Source: Acholeplasmataceae bacterium UBA4853 (lineage in GTDB: Bacteria > Bacillota_I > Bacilli_A > Acholeplasmatales > Acholeplasmataceae). Taken from it: a stretch of 13,865 nucleotides of DNA. Of this stretch, positions 13,437 through 13,865 are shown one piece after another. A program made the translations under genes and the position numbers. The stretch is from assembly GCA_002399815.1 (NCBI GenBank), contig DHEJ01000020.1, forward strand, positions 8,370-22,234, in the 5' to 3' direction. Under the pieces are notes generated by a model, which saw only the letters and a list, made by a program, of their open reading frames with translations, searched no databases and had not been told where the DNA came from. How positions within the stretch are numbered: the first letter of the stretch is position 1; every line of letters starts with the position of its first letter.

Positions 13437-13470
13437 AGGAAAATTACATTAAAAAGGAGGAGAAATACAT

Positions 13471-13865
13471 ATGCAAAAAGAAACAATCGTTGGGTACTTA
13501 CCTGATGAAAAACCAAGTTTAGGTAAAGCAATCGTATTTGCTTTACAACAATTTCTAGTTATGTTGCCGGCAACAGTACTTGCAGCAATTATAATGAATG
13601 GGTTCGGTATGGAATTATACTCAATACCGGCTGCAATTCTTGCAAGTGGGGTTGCAACAATTAGTTTTCTATTGATTACAGGGTTTAAGATCCCTTTATA
13701 TTATGGTTCTTCATTTTCTTACATCGGTGCGGTAGCTATTGTTGTTACCTATGGTGTTTCTAATTCTCAATCATCTGCTTCAGTTTTAGGGTCTGTTCTA
13801 ATTGCTTCCGTTATATCGGGATTAATGTCAATTGGGGCGGGCCTTTTAATTAAGTATTTTGGTAA
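13471..13865 (+). CDS. NCS2-family uracil/xanthine-type permease, N-terminal part (3' end outside window)
   Basis: The frame is open to the end of the window and gives 131 residues of a polytopic membrane protein. After a short hydrophilic start (to about residue 20) come ALQQFLVMLPATVLAAIIM (TM1), a helix at about 50-70, and KIPLYYGSSFSYIGAVAIVV, which carries the conserved GSSF motif before the TM3 half-helix of the UraA/NAT family. Another helix (SVLIASVISGLMSIGAGLLI) follows. This family imports uracil, xanthine or other nucleobases with H+ or Na+. Substrate-deciding residues in TM8 and TM10 lie beyond the window, so specificity is open. The ATG at 13471 has a GGAGG at 13456-13460. The gene has its own extended -10 promoter and a long structured leader with a terminator, so its expression is probably controlled by attenuation. 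It would supply bases to Hpt or pyrimidine salvage (inference). Confidence 0.88.
   Translation, partial: MQKETIVGYLPDEKPSLGKAIVFALQQFLVMLPATVLAAIIMNGFGMELYSIPAAILASGVATISFLLITGFKIPLYYGSSFSYIGAVAIVVTYGVSNSQSSASVLGSVLIASVISGLMSIGAGLLIKYFG

Noticed and set aside
1..13865. tRNA, rRNA, CRISPR array, insertion sequence or prophage remains
   Set aside because: No tandem direct repeats with spacers, no transposase or integrase frame, no terminal inverted repeats and no tRNA-like cloverleaf were seen on either strand.

Overview
The window is AT-rich chromosomal DNA from a low-GC Firmicutes/Tenericutes-type bacterium. TGA works as a stop codon here: it ends tilS, ftsH, rqcP and the padR-like gene, and tryptophan is read from TGG. 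That argues against Mycoplasma and Spiroplasma. Together with Bacillus-like gene content, strong AGGAGG ribosome binding sites and a lipobox protein, it suggests an Acholeplasma-like mollicute or a close low-GC relative. This placement is inference; no rRNA or tRNA gene lies in the window.

Layout. (1) Positions 1-961: the 3' end of a Gfo/Idh/MocA-type oxidoreductase overlapping a two-helix membrane protein, closed by a terminator. (2) 966-1552: a monocistronic DUF4256 gene facing a minus-strand unit; a 28-bp perfect palindrome serves as shared terminator. (3) 1557-4300, minus strand: lysS followed 10 bp later by a secreted lipoprotein nuclease (endonuclease I fold behind two InlB B-repeats). 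(4) 4315-8312, minus strand: a tightly packed operon tilS-hpt-ftsH-rqcP with 4-nt and 11-nt overlaps, ending in a terminator whose stem includes the last codons of rqcP. (5) 8334-9446: maf and a four-helix membrane protein of unknown role. (6) 9471-11326: a three-gene unit of PadR-type repressor, DUF1700/HAAS-type membrane protein and DUF4097 surface protein, driven by a perfect consensus promoter (TTGACA-N17-TATAAT) that carries a possible PadR operator. (7) 11331-13269: divergently arranged hslO (Hsp33) and dusB. (8) 13317-13865: a promoter with extended -10, a structured leader with mutually exclusive fold and terminator, and the start of an NCS2 nucleobase permease running off the window.

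Functionally, most genes are housekeeping: tRNA modification (TilS, DusB), tRNA charging (LysS), ribosome rescue (RqcP), protein quality control (FtsH, Hsp33), purine salvage (Hpt) and nucleotide-pool cleaning (Maf). tilS-hpt-ftsH, hslO, dusB and lysS are also neighbours in Bacillus, so this looks like a broken-up and partly inverted version of that ancestral cluster. A nucleic-acid-salvage theme is plausible: a surface nuclease, a nucleobase permease and Hpt all occur here. The most interesting unexplained parts are the permease leader (riboswitch- or attenuator-like, class not recognised), the PadR/HAAS/DUF4097 surface-response unit, and the lysS-coupled surface nuclease.
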